The notes under the pieces were generated by a model. That model was not told the origin of the DNA. It saw only the letters and a program-made list of their open reading frames with translations, and did not search any database. Position numbers and translations under genes: made by a program. From Lasiosphaeria ovina (taxonomy: Eukaryota > Ascomycota > Sordariomycetes > Sordariales > Lasiosphaeriaceae): a DNA stretch of 64,000 bases. Within the stretch, counting starts at the first letter, position 1. Each line of letters begins with the position of its first letter. The stretch spans positions 744,001-808,000 of the forward strand of contig JAULSN010000005.1 of assembly GCA_033439765.1 (NCBI GenBank), written 5' to 3'. Shown one piece after another: positions 9,514 through 22,185 of the stretch.

Positions 9514-12500
9514 CTAGGCGAGCATTTGGCCCGGAACTAAGAACTGCCCGGCGTCAATACGGCGCTTGTAATCCGCACCACGTAGTCTACCTATAACGTC
9601 ATTCTTGACCTGGATTTGGTCCAGGGAAAAAGCGAGGTCAAATATCAAGCCCTGTAGACTGGTGACGCGTGAGACAGCTATATATATAAGCCCTGAAGTC
9701 TTCATAGGGTTATAGACGTCAAGCACGGCCCTATCGAGAGTAGCTCCCTGCGATTTGTGTACCGTAATAGCGTAGGCGATCGTAATAGGGAACTATCGAC
9801 GTGAGTAGGCCGTATTGCCGCTCTGGAAGTCCCGTACGGACTAGAAGATCGGCACAACAGTTCTCGGAATACCCTCATTATCGGGAAAACAGTCGGGGCC
9901 GTTATACTTGTCCATTTTAACGAGTAAAAGAAAAGGAGCCTCATGGCGAGGGTCTTTAACGCCGGGAGCCCAGGCGATGTCATGAATATACCCCATTGCC
10001 CCGTTAACCAAGCCGGTAGAAGTCCAAACGTTCTCTATCAATATAACCCGCGTACTAACGTAGAGAGGAAGCGAGTTATGAAGATTCCCGGCATTACGAG
10101 ACTCGACCTTTGAAGAATCGGGACCTATATTAGTTACCTTGGATATAATAACCGTATAATCCAGCCGCTCAAGGTAGCTAGTATTGAACTCCTGGACTAT
10201 AGTATTAGTTAAATAGATGCGTACGGCGGAATCGAAGCGTTAAACCTTATCGAGAGGAAGTATAGACTATACTCGCGTAGTAAGTAGCTCCTAGTACTAA
10301 CGGGTTAGTTTATTATTACGAAGCCCGTCGAGGGTATCGCGAAAAGTAGCCTAGTTATTACTACCCTAACGAATAATAGTCTTAAGCTTAATAGTCTTAT
10401 TGAACTTTTCGTACTTAATACGGGCTGCCTTATTACGAACGTTACGAAGACTATCGATAGTTCGAAATAACGGGGTCTGCTTAATAGGAGGGAGCTAGTA
10501 GAAGTCACCGAGTAGTATAATATTACGGCCGCCGAAGGGAAGATCATTCTCGAAGACCTGCCTTATACGCCGGCTAATATAGTTAAATAGTCGGTTACTA
10601 ATTATCGACTTCTCGTTAAGAATAAGGTATTTAAGGTACTAAATACGCTAACGAATATTCATAGCGTTAGCGATTAATAACTCTAGAAGATTACCAGATA
10701 CCGTAATAGGGAGGCGTAGTAGAGAGTGGATTATCTAGCCGTTAATCGTATTTATAGCCACTCCTATAGGTACGGCCTTCTTAACGACTAAGTAGTTAAG
10801 GCCGCGTATAGTAGAAAGGCGTTAAATCGTAGTATATATAACTTTAAGGGTATATATTTTGCCCGTACTACTACGGCCGTTAACCTATAGTAGAAGCTAG
10901 CGATCCCGAGGCGCGTTATAGCCGTAAAAACCAAGGTTAAGGGACTCCTCCTAATATCCAATAATAGTATTATATAGCAGCCGCTACTTAGTATTCAGCC
11001 GGTTAACTATAGACTCTAAGACTTCTTCTTCTTCGGCGCCGAAAGGGTGATCAGCCTTTATAAGCTTCTAGTAGTCCATACGCTAAGTATAGAGCTCAGG
11101 GTATTTTCCAATATAGACCTACCAGTCGTAATTCAGGTTAATATCCCGGTTTCTAAGGAGGTCAATATCGTTAATATTAAGGTCTCTATTTAGAAGCTGG
11201 CTAGCTAGAAACTACTACTCTTATTATAAGAGGTCATCCTAAGTACGGTCAGGCTCCTCAACGAACTCATCCTCGTTAGGATTACTAAGGACGGTACCGT
11301 AGTAGTTATAAGGGTAAAGGTTATAATAGACCTATATATAGTAGGTATATACCGTAGTAAACGTATCAAACTATATATTCTCAACCTTTATAAGATCCTC
11401 TATATTCGTATGAGGGTGGTAAAGTATAAGCTTTATACGGGTAAAGTCCTCAAACTCGGCGCCGTTACGAATCGGCTTATATCGAGGGAAGTAGTTGAGC
11501 ACGCGAGGCTTCGAATTAGCGGTAAAGCGAGACCAAGGTCGCCGAGTATATTGAGTAGTAGTCAAGAAGTCGAAGTAGGTAAGCTCCTCCTACTCGGCCC
11601 GGGTTCGCTTATAATACTTTTAGTGAATCTTCTTAATATCGCGGACTTCATTATTTTGGCCGCTAATAATAGCGGTAGTAACCGTACGGCGAGGATTACG
11701 GTAGTTAATAGACTATACGATATAGCTACCCTTAGCTAGAGGAAGGTCAAGAAGAAAGTGAGCCACTTCTATCGCCGGCCAATCGCGCTCTATAATAAGC
11801 TTATTTATTATCTTCGCGACCAAAGAGACTATAGGGCGAGTATTATTAACCCTCGGAATTAACCTAAATAACATCTCTTTATACGGCTTAGTCTATAACT
11901 CGGCTTTAGTATAGTATTTGGCGATATAGTTGAATACGGCTCGAAGAGAGGTATAAGGCGTTAAGTCCGTATTAGCTAGCCAGCCCAAAATAATGCCTCG
12001 AATATAGTTATTCATCCTCCCGTTATTAGGGCGGGCGCCGTTAAATATCTCGTAGTTCGGATTTATCTTATTCGTAAGGACTACGAGCTTATAAAGAGCG
12101 CGTTCGAAATAGAACCGGCATAGCTTATCGCGTAAGAGCTCTCCACCGGGTAGCCGGCGGCGCCGAAGGCAATATACTTCCGTATAGTTATATCTCTAAA
12201 TACGATTGAGAATACTCGATAGAGCCGCAAAAGAAGTATTAATACCGGGAAGGATATTAAGAGGGTTGGACTCGTAAGGAGGGGGGCGGCGGCCCGGCTC
12301 AGGGTTAGAAGCGGTTACTTGAAGACCCCAGAGCCTTAGGAACTTATCCTTTTGAACCTACTTAGTAAAACCCTCTATTCCGGGGGTAGGCACGCCCGAG
12401 ATCCAGTAAAGGCCGTAATAGTGAGTACTGCCGCGACCCTGCTACTCAAACCTAATCCAGTAAGCTATAACGGGGTATTTCTTGAAGAAGTACTCCTTAA

Positions 12501-14910
12501 GGAATATTATTAGGCGACGGTAGAAGTACTACGCCGCGATATAGGGGTTTTCCTTTAGGTTCCTCCGGGCGATACGGGACTTATTAATATCGTCGGCAGC
12601 TACCTACTTAGGGTAGTTTAGTATTACCTTAGCGAGGGATTCCTAGTATAAATCGGCGGCCGAGAAGGTTAGGAAGATATAAGGGTAGTCGAGAGTATAA
12701 TATATAGCTTCCAGGTTACGGCGTTGCTAGTTCCAGAAGGGCCGGGTATTACGGAGGATATTGGAGGACCTTACGATAGAATTAAGGAGGATCTGGCCGT
12801 TAAGGGTATTTATAGCGAGAGCCTTACGTAGCTAGTCGAGAGATTCGAAGCGTTCCCGATATCCGCTTCGATTAACTAGCTAGTTACTTTTCTTATTAAC
12901 TTATACCCGTATAATCGTATTGAAGACGATGTAAGGGAATCGGGGGTGCCGAGCGAAGCGGCTATTATACCAAAATAACGTATGCTTAACCTAGGTTGGC
13001 TAGTCCATAGCTCGGAGGCGCGGCAAGGTAAACTCGCCTAGGCCCCGGGGTATAAGGGTAGGCATCGCGAGACTAATAAGGGCGAGGCGGTTATTAAGGT
13101 TATTTAGGGGCGTTAACCTAACGCCGGGAAGCTCAATATAGTTACGAATAGGCGGCTATTCAGGGGGTAGCTCTCTACCCTAAACCTAATTACGAAGTCG
13201 AGCCAAATCGGCCTACGTAGGAATAATATTCGGTGCCGCGGCGTAGTTAACAAACTCCTCCTTATCCTCATCTTCAGGACCCGGCGGCGCCTATACTACG
13301 GTAAGGACTTCGTCGTCTACTTCAATAACCGTAATATCGCCAATAACGTTACCGTCCTCGGGCAGCTATACTAGGCGCTCGACGTTAACCTAAAGGTCGG
13401 AATACCTAGGGTGGTTCGTAATTAAGTATCGTAACTAAGTCTCAATCGTACGGCGGCGAACCCTAAAGTCTATACGAAAAACCCTAATTATATATATATT
13501 ATTATTCTCGGTCTGGCGAGGCCGTACGATAATAACGTCTAGCTCCCGAGGAAGGCGAGGGAGCTGGTTAAAAAGCGAGCCTATATCCCGTAAGAAGCTC
13601 ACGTAATGCTTACTATAGCGGTACTACTAGCCTCGAACTAGGCGAATATTTAAGAAGATATATACGCGAGTAATAAGTTACTCCTCGACTTATATAAGCT
13701 TCGGGAGATAATTAGGGATATCCCCGAGGTCTATATTATTCTCAGCTAAAAAGAAATTAGGTATTCCTTCGGGTTTTATATCGTTACGGTAATAGTATAT
13801 AGAGTATATACTAGTAGTAATACGAAGGTTGAACTATAAGTAGCGGTAGCGAGGATAATATACTAACGGAGACTCGCCGTTAATACGAGCCTAGAAGCCC
13901 TATAGAAGCTCTCGATCGGTTACGAGGAGAGAATCAACCCCTAAATAGTATATAAGTACGGGGTTTTCCTAACTTGGAAATTAAGGCTCGGGGGGTTTAA
14001 TAGCGGGAGATTAAGACCCGCGGGGACGATATTAATTACTATAGGTAGGGCCGCGTTAACGACGGGGCCGAGGAGTACTAATATTACTTATTATATAGTC
14101 GCTCTATACTATAGATAATAGAGAGGTAGTTAACTACGAGGCTGAAAAGTTGGACTATAGCTCGGCCTAATATACTTAATACCTCTCGTAGTTATCGAAT
14201 TTAGTAATAGGGAAATATTACTAATAATAGGGGTATATCCGCCTATTATACCGGTCCGGCTCGATAAACGGATCGTTATTACCGGGGTTATTACCGGAGT
14301 TATCGCTGGAGTTATCGCCGGAGTTATCGCCCGGATCGCCGCTAGTACCCGGCTTAGGGCGGGCGAGCAGGTCCTACGAGGGGGGTATTATAGAGGGGAC
14401 CTATCCTTAGCGGCGCTTAGATCTATGACGGCGCTAAATACTAAGCCGGTCGTTATAAGCTGACTATTATTCAGGGGTATAACTTTCTATCTGACTACGG
14501 CGATGGAAGAGGGATGTAAGGCGTTGGAAGCCACTCCGAGGTAGGGGACTGCCTAGTATAGGCGTAGGGGTCTCCCCGCGAGGAAGAATTGGTATTAAGG
14601 TACGCCGACTACCAAGTCTAAGGCTTCCAAACCCAAGTAATGCTCGGGGACGAATACCGGGAGGCTGAGGGCGTGGCGGTGGCGGCGGCGGCGAGCCGGA
14701 AGGGCGGCGAATAGGGCCGTAAGATATCGAGGCGGCTCGAGAGGCACGGCCTTCCGGCGATAACAATACATCTAGAGTACGCTTTGGCATATACGAGAGG
14801 AGGTCGCGAATACTGGATCGCTCGTTACTAACATTCGCGTTACGATAGGTTCTATAATTAACTATTAATCGTATACCACGCTTAGGCACGAATTCGCTAT
14901 TATACTTAAC
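9514..14910 (-). pseudogene. Helitron RepHel protein (HUH Rep + Pif1-type helicase), main part, RIP-inactivated
   Basis: This protein would nick, transfer and unwind a single strand in rolling-circle transposition. On the minus strand, N to C: a Pro/Arg-rich segment (about 14500-14900), then a Helitron_like_N/Rep region with the HUH site at 12416-12424 reading H-Y-Y in a GSTHYYGLYW context; the second His (CAC) is now Tyr (TAC). The Y2 motif NYIAKYYTKAE lies around 11902-11933 and keeps both tyrosines. Then comes a Pif1-type helicase: a Walker A-like STGKIYTLK near 10845-10880 (GKT now GKI), GVAINTINGQIIHSLLRL-like sequence near 10720-10780 with a stop in place of Gln, LILNEKS near 10610, LLGDFY near 10490-10510, and the C-terminal SRVTSLQGLIFD motif near 9630-9670. 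Many TAG stops interrupt it. Confidence 0.88.
12416..12424 (-). other. Mutated HUH metal-binding motif of the Helitron Rep domain
   Basis: CAC-TAT-TAC encodes His-Tyr-Tyr where Helitron Rep proteins have His-x-His. A single CAC-to-TAC transition, the RIP direction, would account for loss of the second metal ligand. Confidence 0.7.
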
Positions 14911-15191
14911 TGTCACGGCATGTGTCAGACAAGTGGCTGGAAGGACTGGATTGAGCCTAGCGCCTTGGCATTAGGCTAGCGCCTTGGCATGCAACTCGCA
15001 CGCCCTGAGGCCGCGTAGGATTTACGGTATGGTCAGTGCTGAGCCCTCATCACGTGACCTACACCTACCTTACTTCCTCGCCGCGCCCGGGTATTAGATT
15101 CTTCTTTTCCTTTTTCCTTCTTTAGCTTTAGATTCTACGAATATAGCGACTATATATAGCCCTGCCTCATTCGGTTAACTATACGGTGATA
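14911..15191 (+). repeat. 5' LTR of family B (281 bp)
   Basis: It begins TGTCACGGCATGTGTCAGAC and ends ACGGTGATA. It pairs with 21524-21804 at equal length with few differences. It contains an internal direct repeat TAGCGCCTTGGCAT, twice near 14958-14991. CpA/TpG are largely retained. Confidence 0.95.
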
Positions 15192-15215
15192 ATCTAAAGC
15201 TCAATCTCTTTACTC

Positions 15216-15227
15216 GCCTGGGAAGGC
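15216..15227 (+). promoter_or_regulatory. Leader hairpin GCCT-GGGA-AGGC, 24 nt after the 5' LTR
   Basis: A 4-bp stem with a GGGA (GNRA-type) tetraloop, followed within about 20 nt by AATATCCCACC. The same 12 nt plus AATATCCCACC occur at the identical 24-nt distance from the 5' LTR in family A (58041-58052), although the LTRs differ. A role in packaging, dimerisation or priming is inference. Confidence 0.45.
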
Positions 15228-15345
15228 AATTGAAAAGAATATCCCACCAGAAAAAACCCGCGATCGCTACGAGTACGCGACCGCCGACCAGGAAAGACCA
15301 CATTACTCCAAGCGGGGTGACAGGGCAGAGATAGTGGACGGCAAG

Positions 15346-17049
15346 ATGCCTACCATTAACGACGAGGCCATATAGGTAGCCCTATAGGCCGCAATTGAGG
15401 AAGTCAACTTCGATCGTGATAGCTTTATGAAGATTCACCCTCGTAAGAAGAGCGAGACGACGTTAGCACTTATTATAAAGGAAGTCGAGATAGTTACAAG
15501 TACTACGAAGGCGCCGTCCGGCGTAGTATCTATAACCGAGGGCCGCAATAACCCCGACCGTATCGATACCCGCGACTTCACGACGCGCATCGTAGCCGAG
15601 ATTAATAGCGTTAAGTTTACCGCTTCTATCGACGACGTCGATAATGACCTTCAAGAGAAGTTGTCCGACTTGGCCGCTTTGTTCGTCAAGCGAAATAAGA
15701 CCAGCCCGACAATACCCTTCTATATATGGCTGAGCAACGATATTACCTTCGAAGGACCTATAGATCTCAAGGATTTCGAGCATATCTCGACCGAGTACCC
15801 AGATGAATACTTTTAGGAGTTCAAGCTCCGCACGCTCATAGTTCATACTTTATACGAGTAGATATTATAGTTATATAGCATTACCCGATACTAGTTAGTT
15901 ATTATTAATAATATTAAGACTTGGGCTACCCGTATTCTTACCTAGACTACGCGATCGGTTACTACTATAACCCCGGTTATAGACCTAGCTAGCGCTAGTG
16001 GAAATAATGATGGACTTATCGTCGAGATGACGGAAGCCCTTAGCGAGAAAGACATCGTTATTCAGCGTATATAGGATAAGATTAACGAGCTGAGTCGTAC
16101 TATTACTAATAACGTTATTAACGGCTCAATCCGTAGCTCTATACCCGCCACGAACGAGAGCTCGACGCGACGAAGCGCTAAGACGGTAGACCCTCCCCTC
16201 TTCTATAATAATAAGGAGAAGGATACGATCATATTCAATACTTAGATCCGTTAGATTATTAACAAGTTAGATATTAACGCCGATTACTTCGATAACGACC
16301 GGGCTAGATAGTCTTATATTAAACTTCGCTTAGCTAGTAAGGCCTTATACTAGCTAGAGCCCTACCTAGAAGAGACCCATCCTAACTAGATTAAGACCTT
16401 AAGCGAGCTATTAGCCTAGCTCAAGAACGAGTTCCGTAATATTAATCGCGTAGAAGAAGCTAATTAGGAGTTCAATAAGCTATAGATAAAGCTAGGATAG
16501 GATTATAACGAGTTCCGTAGCGAGTTCGTTCGGCTTACTAGCGAGTATCGCCGCGATCGCTCCGAGTGGAAGACCGAGTTCAAGCGTCGCCTTACCCCCA
16601 CGTTCTAGGATAAGTTGATCCGGGATTATATTAACGATAAGGTGGACTTCGAGATATACGCTAAGCTGGGTTCTGAGTACGCCTTGAATATAAAGCTGGC
16701 CTAAAGAGCTCGCTAGGTAACCAAGAAGGACGATAAGGGTGGGAATAACTTAGGAGGATAATAGGGTAAGAATAACAACCCTCGTCGCCCAGTTAACCGC
16801 TCGGTAACCCCGAGCGCTAACCTCCCCGCTGGTTATAAGAAGCCTAGCGCCGAAGAGATTAAGAAGCTATACGCCGAGAAGCGTTGCTTTATTTACCGGG
16901 AGTAGGGTCATACGACTCGCGACTATCCTTAGAAGACTATATCGGGCCCGACGAAGGAAGCTCGACTCTAGTTAGTTATCGAGCGTTATATAACTAAGGA
17001 GGACGATACTAAGACGTCGTTAGGTACTAACAACTCATCGGAAAACTAA
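15346..17049 (+). pseudogene. gag: Family B gag, RIP-inactivated
   Basis: This is the structural polyprotein that would form the virus-like particle. It starts at ATG 15346 (MPTINDEAI) and stays in one frame for 567 codons to TAA 17047-17049, a Gag-like length. Internal TAG codons replace Gln/Trp throughout. The zinc knuckle near 16880-16935 reads RCFIYREQGHTTRDYPQ-like: two of three Cys have become Tyr through TGC-to-TAC changes. The ending (SSEN then stop) resembles that of family A Gag, showing that the two families are related. The last open part, 15427-15816, is an RIP-poor stretch, not a separate gene. Confidence 0.9.
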
Positions 17050-20000
17050 GTACCCTAGGGTAATTAGACTCCCTCCTAGGGGAAGTATTAGTATATACGG
17101 TCAGAAAGATAAATAGGAACGAATAGGGTATTAGCCTACTAGCCAAATACTTAGGCGGCCCTATATTCCTTATTAGCTATAAGATAGTAAATAATAGACT
17201 CTCTTTAATTATAAAAGATGTACTAGTTAATACGGGAGCGAATAGAGAGATATTCGTAAGCCGTAAGTTTACGTAAAGGATAAAGGACCTACTTTAGGTC
17301 TTACTAGTCTTCGACCCTAAACCTAGGTTAGTAGGCGGGTACGATAATAGATTATAATAGTCTATTAGAGAGCTATTAGGAGTTAATATCGTTATACAAA
17401 ACCGAACTATAAGAGATAGATATCTAATCGTCCTCGATAACTATATTCATAATATAATAATCGGCAGGAAGTGGATATACTACTACGATATTATCCCCGA
17501 CGTCCGCCGAAGACGGTTACTCTTTCCGGAAGATTAGGAACTAGACCCCAGCTAGTAGACTAATATACCTATAGACGAATTAGAGTTAGGGAAGCCAGAC
17601 CCTATATACCAGGAAGATACGAAACGACGAGAGGTCGCTATAGAGAAAGAAGATAAGCGACGCCGTAACGGGAAGATAGTACGCGCCCGTATCGATGAGC
17701 TTAAGCGATAGGAGAAAGCCGAGTTCACTATATATAATCCCCGGGAGCTAGAACTAGTACTAGTCATAGCGATACCGCAGTTCCGGCCTACGCTACTTTA
17801 GAGACCGGCTCGTCTACTAAACGGTAACTATATCGATCGAGACGTTAACCGTATAGAGCGTCTTCTATATTCCGCCCCCCCTAAGAAAGTGCCCTCACCG
17901 CCGCCTAAGAAGAAGGATCCTTTCCCCGAACGGGACGTACAAGGTCCTTACCGAATATAACGAGATAGTATTAGTTAGTATAAGGAGAGGCCTATCGAGA
18001 TATCTATACTAAACGAGACCGCTTTCAAGTTGTCCTCTAAAGGAGAATAGATATATATTATAACGCTTTACGAGCTCGATAAGCGTATTGGGGAACTTAG
18101 AGAGACAACCGACGGGTCTAACGGTTTAGACTAAGACGACGATAAGCTTCGGGAGCGAGTACTTAATAAGCTCCCCTCGCCCTACTACGACTTTTTAGAC
18201 GTCTTTAGCAAAGTATAATTAGATATTTTAGCTCCGTAACGCGGACCTATTAATTATAGGATCCGCCTAATACCTAGTAAGGAACCCGAAGACCTAGGTT
18301 ATAGCCCGCTATATAAGATATTACTGGAGGAGCTGGAAGCGTATAAGGAATATATTATAGGGGCCCTTAAGAAGGGGTTTATATAGACTAGTAGTACGCT
18401 ATAGGCAGTACCTATCCTATTTACTAGGAAATAGAACGGCGGGCTACGCTTCTATATAGACTATAGGAAGCTAAACGCGTCGACCGTAAAGGATAGAATA
18501 CTACTACCGTTAATCGACGAGACCCTAAATCGCTTAGGTAAAGCGAAGATCTTCACTAAGATAGATATACGGTAGGTATTCTACCGTATCCGTATCCACC
18601 CTAAAGACGAACCCCTAATAATATTCCGAATAAGGTACGGAATATATAGCTATAAGGTAATACCTTTCGGACTTACTAACGGGCCCGCCACCTTCTAGAG
18701 GTTTATTAATAATTGCCTATTAGGTTACTTGGATAACTTCTATAGCGCTTACCTAGATAATATCCTTATCTATTCCGAATTAGAGGAAGAGTATATTAAA
18801 TATATCCGAAAGATTCTCGAGCGTCTAAGAGAAGCGGGCTTATAGGCGGACATCGATAAATACGAATTCCACGTTAAGGAAACCAAGTACTTGGGATTCA
18901 TTATAGGTATCGACGGCGTAGCCGTAGACCTAAGCAAAATAGACATCGTACGGGACTAGCCGGAGCCAGATACGCTCAAAGGTTTGTAGTCCTTTCTAGG
19001 GTTCTATAACTTTTACCGACGATTCGTAAGAGGCTATAGCGCGATAGCGAAACCGCTTATAGCCCTGGCCAAGAAGGGAGAAGCATTTAGATGGATAGAC
19101 GACTACTAGATCGCTTTCGATACCCTCAAAGAGCGCTTACTATTAGTACTAGTCCTAAAGTACTTCGAATATGGTCGGGAGATACGTATTGAAATAGATA
19201 TATCAGGAGGAGTCGTTACGGGAGTACTGAGCCAGAAGTACGATAACGACTGGTACCCGGTAGCCTTCTTCTTAGAGATAATAAAGGGAGTAGAGCTTAA
19301 CTACTTCATTTACGATAAGGAACTACTAGCGATAGTTCGAGCACTATAATACTAGCGAAGCGAGCTAGTCGGTCTCCAACACCAGGAGCCCTTTATCGTA
19401 TTTTCCGATAACGATACGTTGAAATACTTCGTAATAAAGAAGCTTCTTAATATTAGGCAGGCCGGATAGGCTAAGGAGCTTTCGGGATTTAACTTCCGTA
19501 TTAAATATAGGCCGGGAGCCTTGAACGCCGCGGCAGACGCCCTTACACGACGCTCTTACGAGCTCAAGACCTAGAAGGAACGACAAATAGCCTACCGAAT
19601 AGTATAGATATTCCAGGAGCAACCTAACGGGAACTTCGTTATAGCCCTCGACTACGTAGACTTTATTAACGAAGTGGCCCCCTTACTCTCGCTAGTACGT
19701 ATAGTAGAAGACGACGAATATATCGAACTCGGAGACGAGGAAGAAGATACGCCCGTAACCTCATCGGTCATAGCCGTATTGGACGAACCGCCAGAGATTT
19801 CGGGATACGAGCTAGTAGATTAGTTAATTTAGGCGAACCGAATAAGCGACTCGCTAGTAGTCTACCGCGAAAGGGCTCGTTTGGAGGAAGAAATAAAGCT
19901 ATCTATAATAATAAACGGCTTATTATTAAGAGAGGGGAGCCTAGTCGTTCCCGATTACGATAATTTAAGGACTAGGATTATCGATAATATCCACTCTAGA

Positions 20001-21391
20001 CTCCCTATAGCCCACCCCGGCCGGAATAAAACCAGGAGGCTCGTTAAGGACCTATACTAGTAGGCCGGTATAGGAGCCGATATCGATAGATTCGTCGCTA
20101 ACTATAAATACAAGTTAGCTAAGGCGCCTTACGATAAGACCCCTGGTTTGCTCTACCCTATTCCGCCCCCCCTAAGAATTTGGAGCTCTTTAGTAATAGA
20201 CTTCAAAGAGATACCAAAGGACAAGTACGGTTACGATAACTTATTTACGATTATCGACCGGTTGAGTAAGCTATCGTAGTGCATACCGTACGATAAAATA
20301 GTCACGAGTAAGGAAGTAGCTTATATATATTATGAAGGCCCTTACCGAATTCTGGGCTTACTAGATGAGATCATTAGCGATAGAGGACCGTAGTTCACGT
20401 CGGACTTTACGGACGAACTGGCGAAGATTGTAGGTATTCGGTAGAAGCTCTCATCGTTAGGATATAAATAAATAGTAGGATAGGTCGAAAACCTATACTA
20501 GTGGATAGACCAGCGCCTCAGGATATTTATTAATCATTACCAGGACGATTGGTCACGGTATATACCGGCTATGGACTTCGTACAAGGTTCAATCCCGTAA
20601 GACAGCACCGGAATATAACCTCACGAGGTGGTATTCGGATTCCCAATGCCTATACATTTCGATTGGACGGCTCGGTCTAATTTGACAAACCCAGACCTGC
20701 CTAGAACAGAGAGGCTCAATAGATGGCCGATACCCTGAGAGCCTATATTGAGAAGGCCCGTGAAAGCATCACCAGGGCGTAAGAAAAGTAGACCGTAGAA
20801 GCTAATAAACACAGGCGGGAGCCAGACTTTGACGTCGGGGACCGTATGTATATCGTGAAGTACGCCTGGGCAACGGACAGGCCGAGCACGAAGCTGGATT
20901 TCCCGCTCATATAGTAGCACTTTAAGATTCTTGAACGTTCAGGAACAAATAAAGACGGTTACGACTATAAACTGGAAGTTCCTAAGGGATGGAGAGGGAT
21001 AGACGTATTCCACGCTAATAGGTTGAGACTATACCCGAACAACCCTCTTCCTGGCCAGGAAGACCCGAACCCCGACGGCGATATAGTTAATAACGACTTG
21101 GAATGGGAACTTGAGAAGGTATTGTCCTCGCGATCTTACTACGGCAAGCTCTAATACTAAGTCGCTTGGAAAGGATGGGCTGCGGACCCCAAGTAGTACT
21201 ACGTAGAGAACTTCAAGAACGTACCAGAGCTGCTCAAAGCCTACTACGACGAGTATACTGACAAGGCCGGACTACCACTACGATTGAACGAATGGCTGCT
21301 CGTAGTATAGGAGGATAGATTCGACGAGCCGCACCAGGACGACAATAAGCCCGTAGTGCAGGGGCGACCGTTGCGCAGGGTAACGCGATAG
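17050..21391 (+). pseudogene. pol: Family B pol with C-terminal chromodomain, RIP-inactivated
   Basis: The order is protease, RT, RNase H, integrase, chromodomain. The protease site near 17226-17245 reads VNTGA, with the catalytic Asp now Asn. RT spans about 18430-18910, with YLDN at 18750-18761 in place of YLDD. RNase H lies at 19100-19560. Integrase starts near 20010 (HPGRNKTRR), its zinc-binding Cys near 20100-20115 are Tyr (FVANYKYKL), the first catalytic Asp is near 20200, SDRGP near 20378. A 1-nt frame change occurs near 20700-20720, after which the frame continues into the chromodomain at 21098-21240 (LEWELEKV to YVENFKNVP). Stops are TAG/TAA. Confidence 0.92.
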
Positions 21392-21423
21392 CGATGATTG
21401 ATCACTTGAGAACGCGCGGCCAC

Positions 21424-21464
21424 GCGTTCGAACCCTGGCCGGGGCAGCCTGCGGCTCATTTTTT
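21424..21464 (+). other. B-box-like T-arm, acceptor-like tail and T6 run in the 3' region of family B
   Basis: GCGTTCGAACCCTGGCCGGG then GCA at 21424-21446 looks like the 3' end of a tRNA gene (T-loop TTCGAAC, acceptor-like tail), and TTTTTT follows at 21459-21464. The T-stem does not pair well, so a functional tRNA is unlikely. It occupies the same slot (after pol, before the polypurine tract) as the motifs at 4797 and the tRNA-like sequences at 48628 and 54938. Confidence 0.45.
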
Positions 21465-21523
21465 GCTCAATTAAGGGGAATTAACGGCGCTTCGGGACGA
21501 AGCTTTTTCCGACCGGGGGGTAG

Positions 21524-21804
21524 TGTCACGGCATGTGTTAGACAAGTGGCTGGAAGGACTGGATTGAGCCTAGCGCCTTGGCATTAGGCTAGCGCCTTGG
21601 CATGTAACTCGCACGCCCTGAGGCCGCGTAGGATTTACGGTATGGTCAGTGCTGAGCCCTCATCACGTGACCTACACCTACCTTACTTCCTCGCCGCGCC
21701 CGGGCATTAGATTCTTCTTTTCCTTTTTCCTTCTTTAGCTTTAGATTCTACGAATACAGCGACTATATGCAGCCCTGCCTCATTCGGTTGACTGTGCGGT
21801 GATA
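21524..21804 (+). repeat. 3' LTR of family B (281 bp)
   Basis: It equals the 5' LTR in length and is preceded by the purine-rich GACCGGGGGGTAG tract. It is followed by the target-site duplication TTAAC (21805-21809). Confidence 0.95.
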
Positions 21805-22010
21805 TTAACCAAACTATAGCCACGGTAACGCTTATATTCGGGAGGAATCTCGTCGTCGGGGGTATCGATAGGTAAGATCGGGCGATCGGGAGGTAGGCCA
21901 TCACCGCCCGGATTTGGCGGATCGGGCGGCGGGGGCTACAATTGAGGGACCCCGACCGTAGCCAACGCGGCGGCTCGAAAAACACGCGTTCCTAATGATA
22001 TATTAGCAGA
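21805..22010 (-). pseudogene. N-terminal part of the Helitron protein, right of the gypsy insertion
   Basis: On the minus strand the frame is Pro/Asp-rich (PPPPDPPNPGGDGLPPDRP, then IPPEYKRYRGYSLV) and its last codons run through the TTAAC duplication into KYNSEFVPKRG on the other side of the retrotransposon. One TAG replaces Gln. No initiator could be fixed. Confidence 0.7.
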
Positions 22011-22185
22011 GATTAATAGCGGAGTAGTAATGAGGTATTGTCGTGCCTATTCATAGCTGGAAAGCGATAAATCGAGCGTACGATTGATTAAGGTTGTATT
22101 ATATATTGCGAGGTTGTAGAAAGGAAGTGGTTATTTTGGCGGGGGAGCTGTCAAAAAAGTTGAAGCTACCGTACGGACCAACAAC

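Larger units (their letters stand above)
14911..21804 (+). mobile_element. Complete Ty3/gypsy chromovirus, family B, inserted in the Helitron; TSD TTAAC
   Basis: A full-length element of 6894 bp with two 281-bp LTRs and a 5-bp target-site duplication TTAAC at 14906-14910 and 21805-21809. Gag lies at 15346-17049, pol at about 17050-21391 in the -1 frame, the polypurine tract CCGGGGGGTAG directly before 21524. It is heavily RIPed in the coding part. It interrupts the Helitron protein within a codon series that becomes continuous when the element and one TSD copy are removed, so it inserted after the Helitron was in place. Confidence 0.96.

Noticed and set aside
14467..14916. Separate 149-codon minus-strand gene
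   Set aside because: It is the part of the Helitron RepHel N-terminal region just inside the gypsy insertion and continues the frame from 21805 onward.
15463..15846. Minus-strand 127-codon frame opposite gag
   Set aside because: Antisense to the RIP-poor part of family B gag; no motif.
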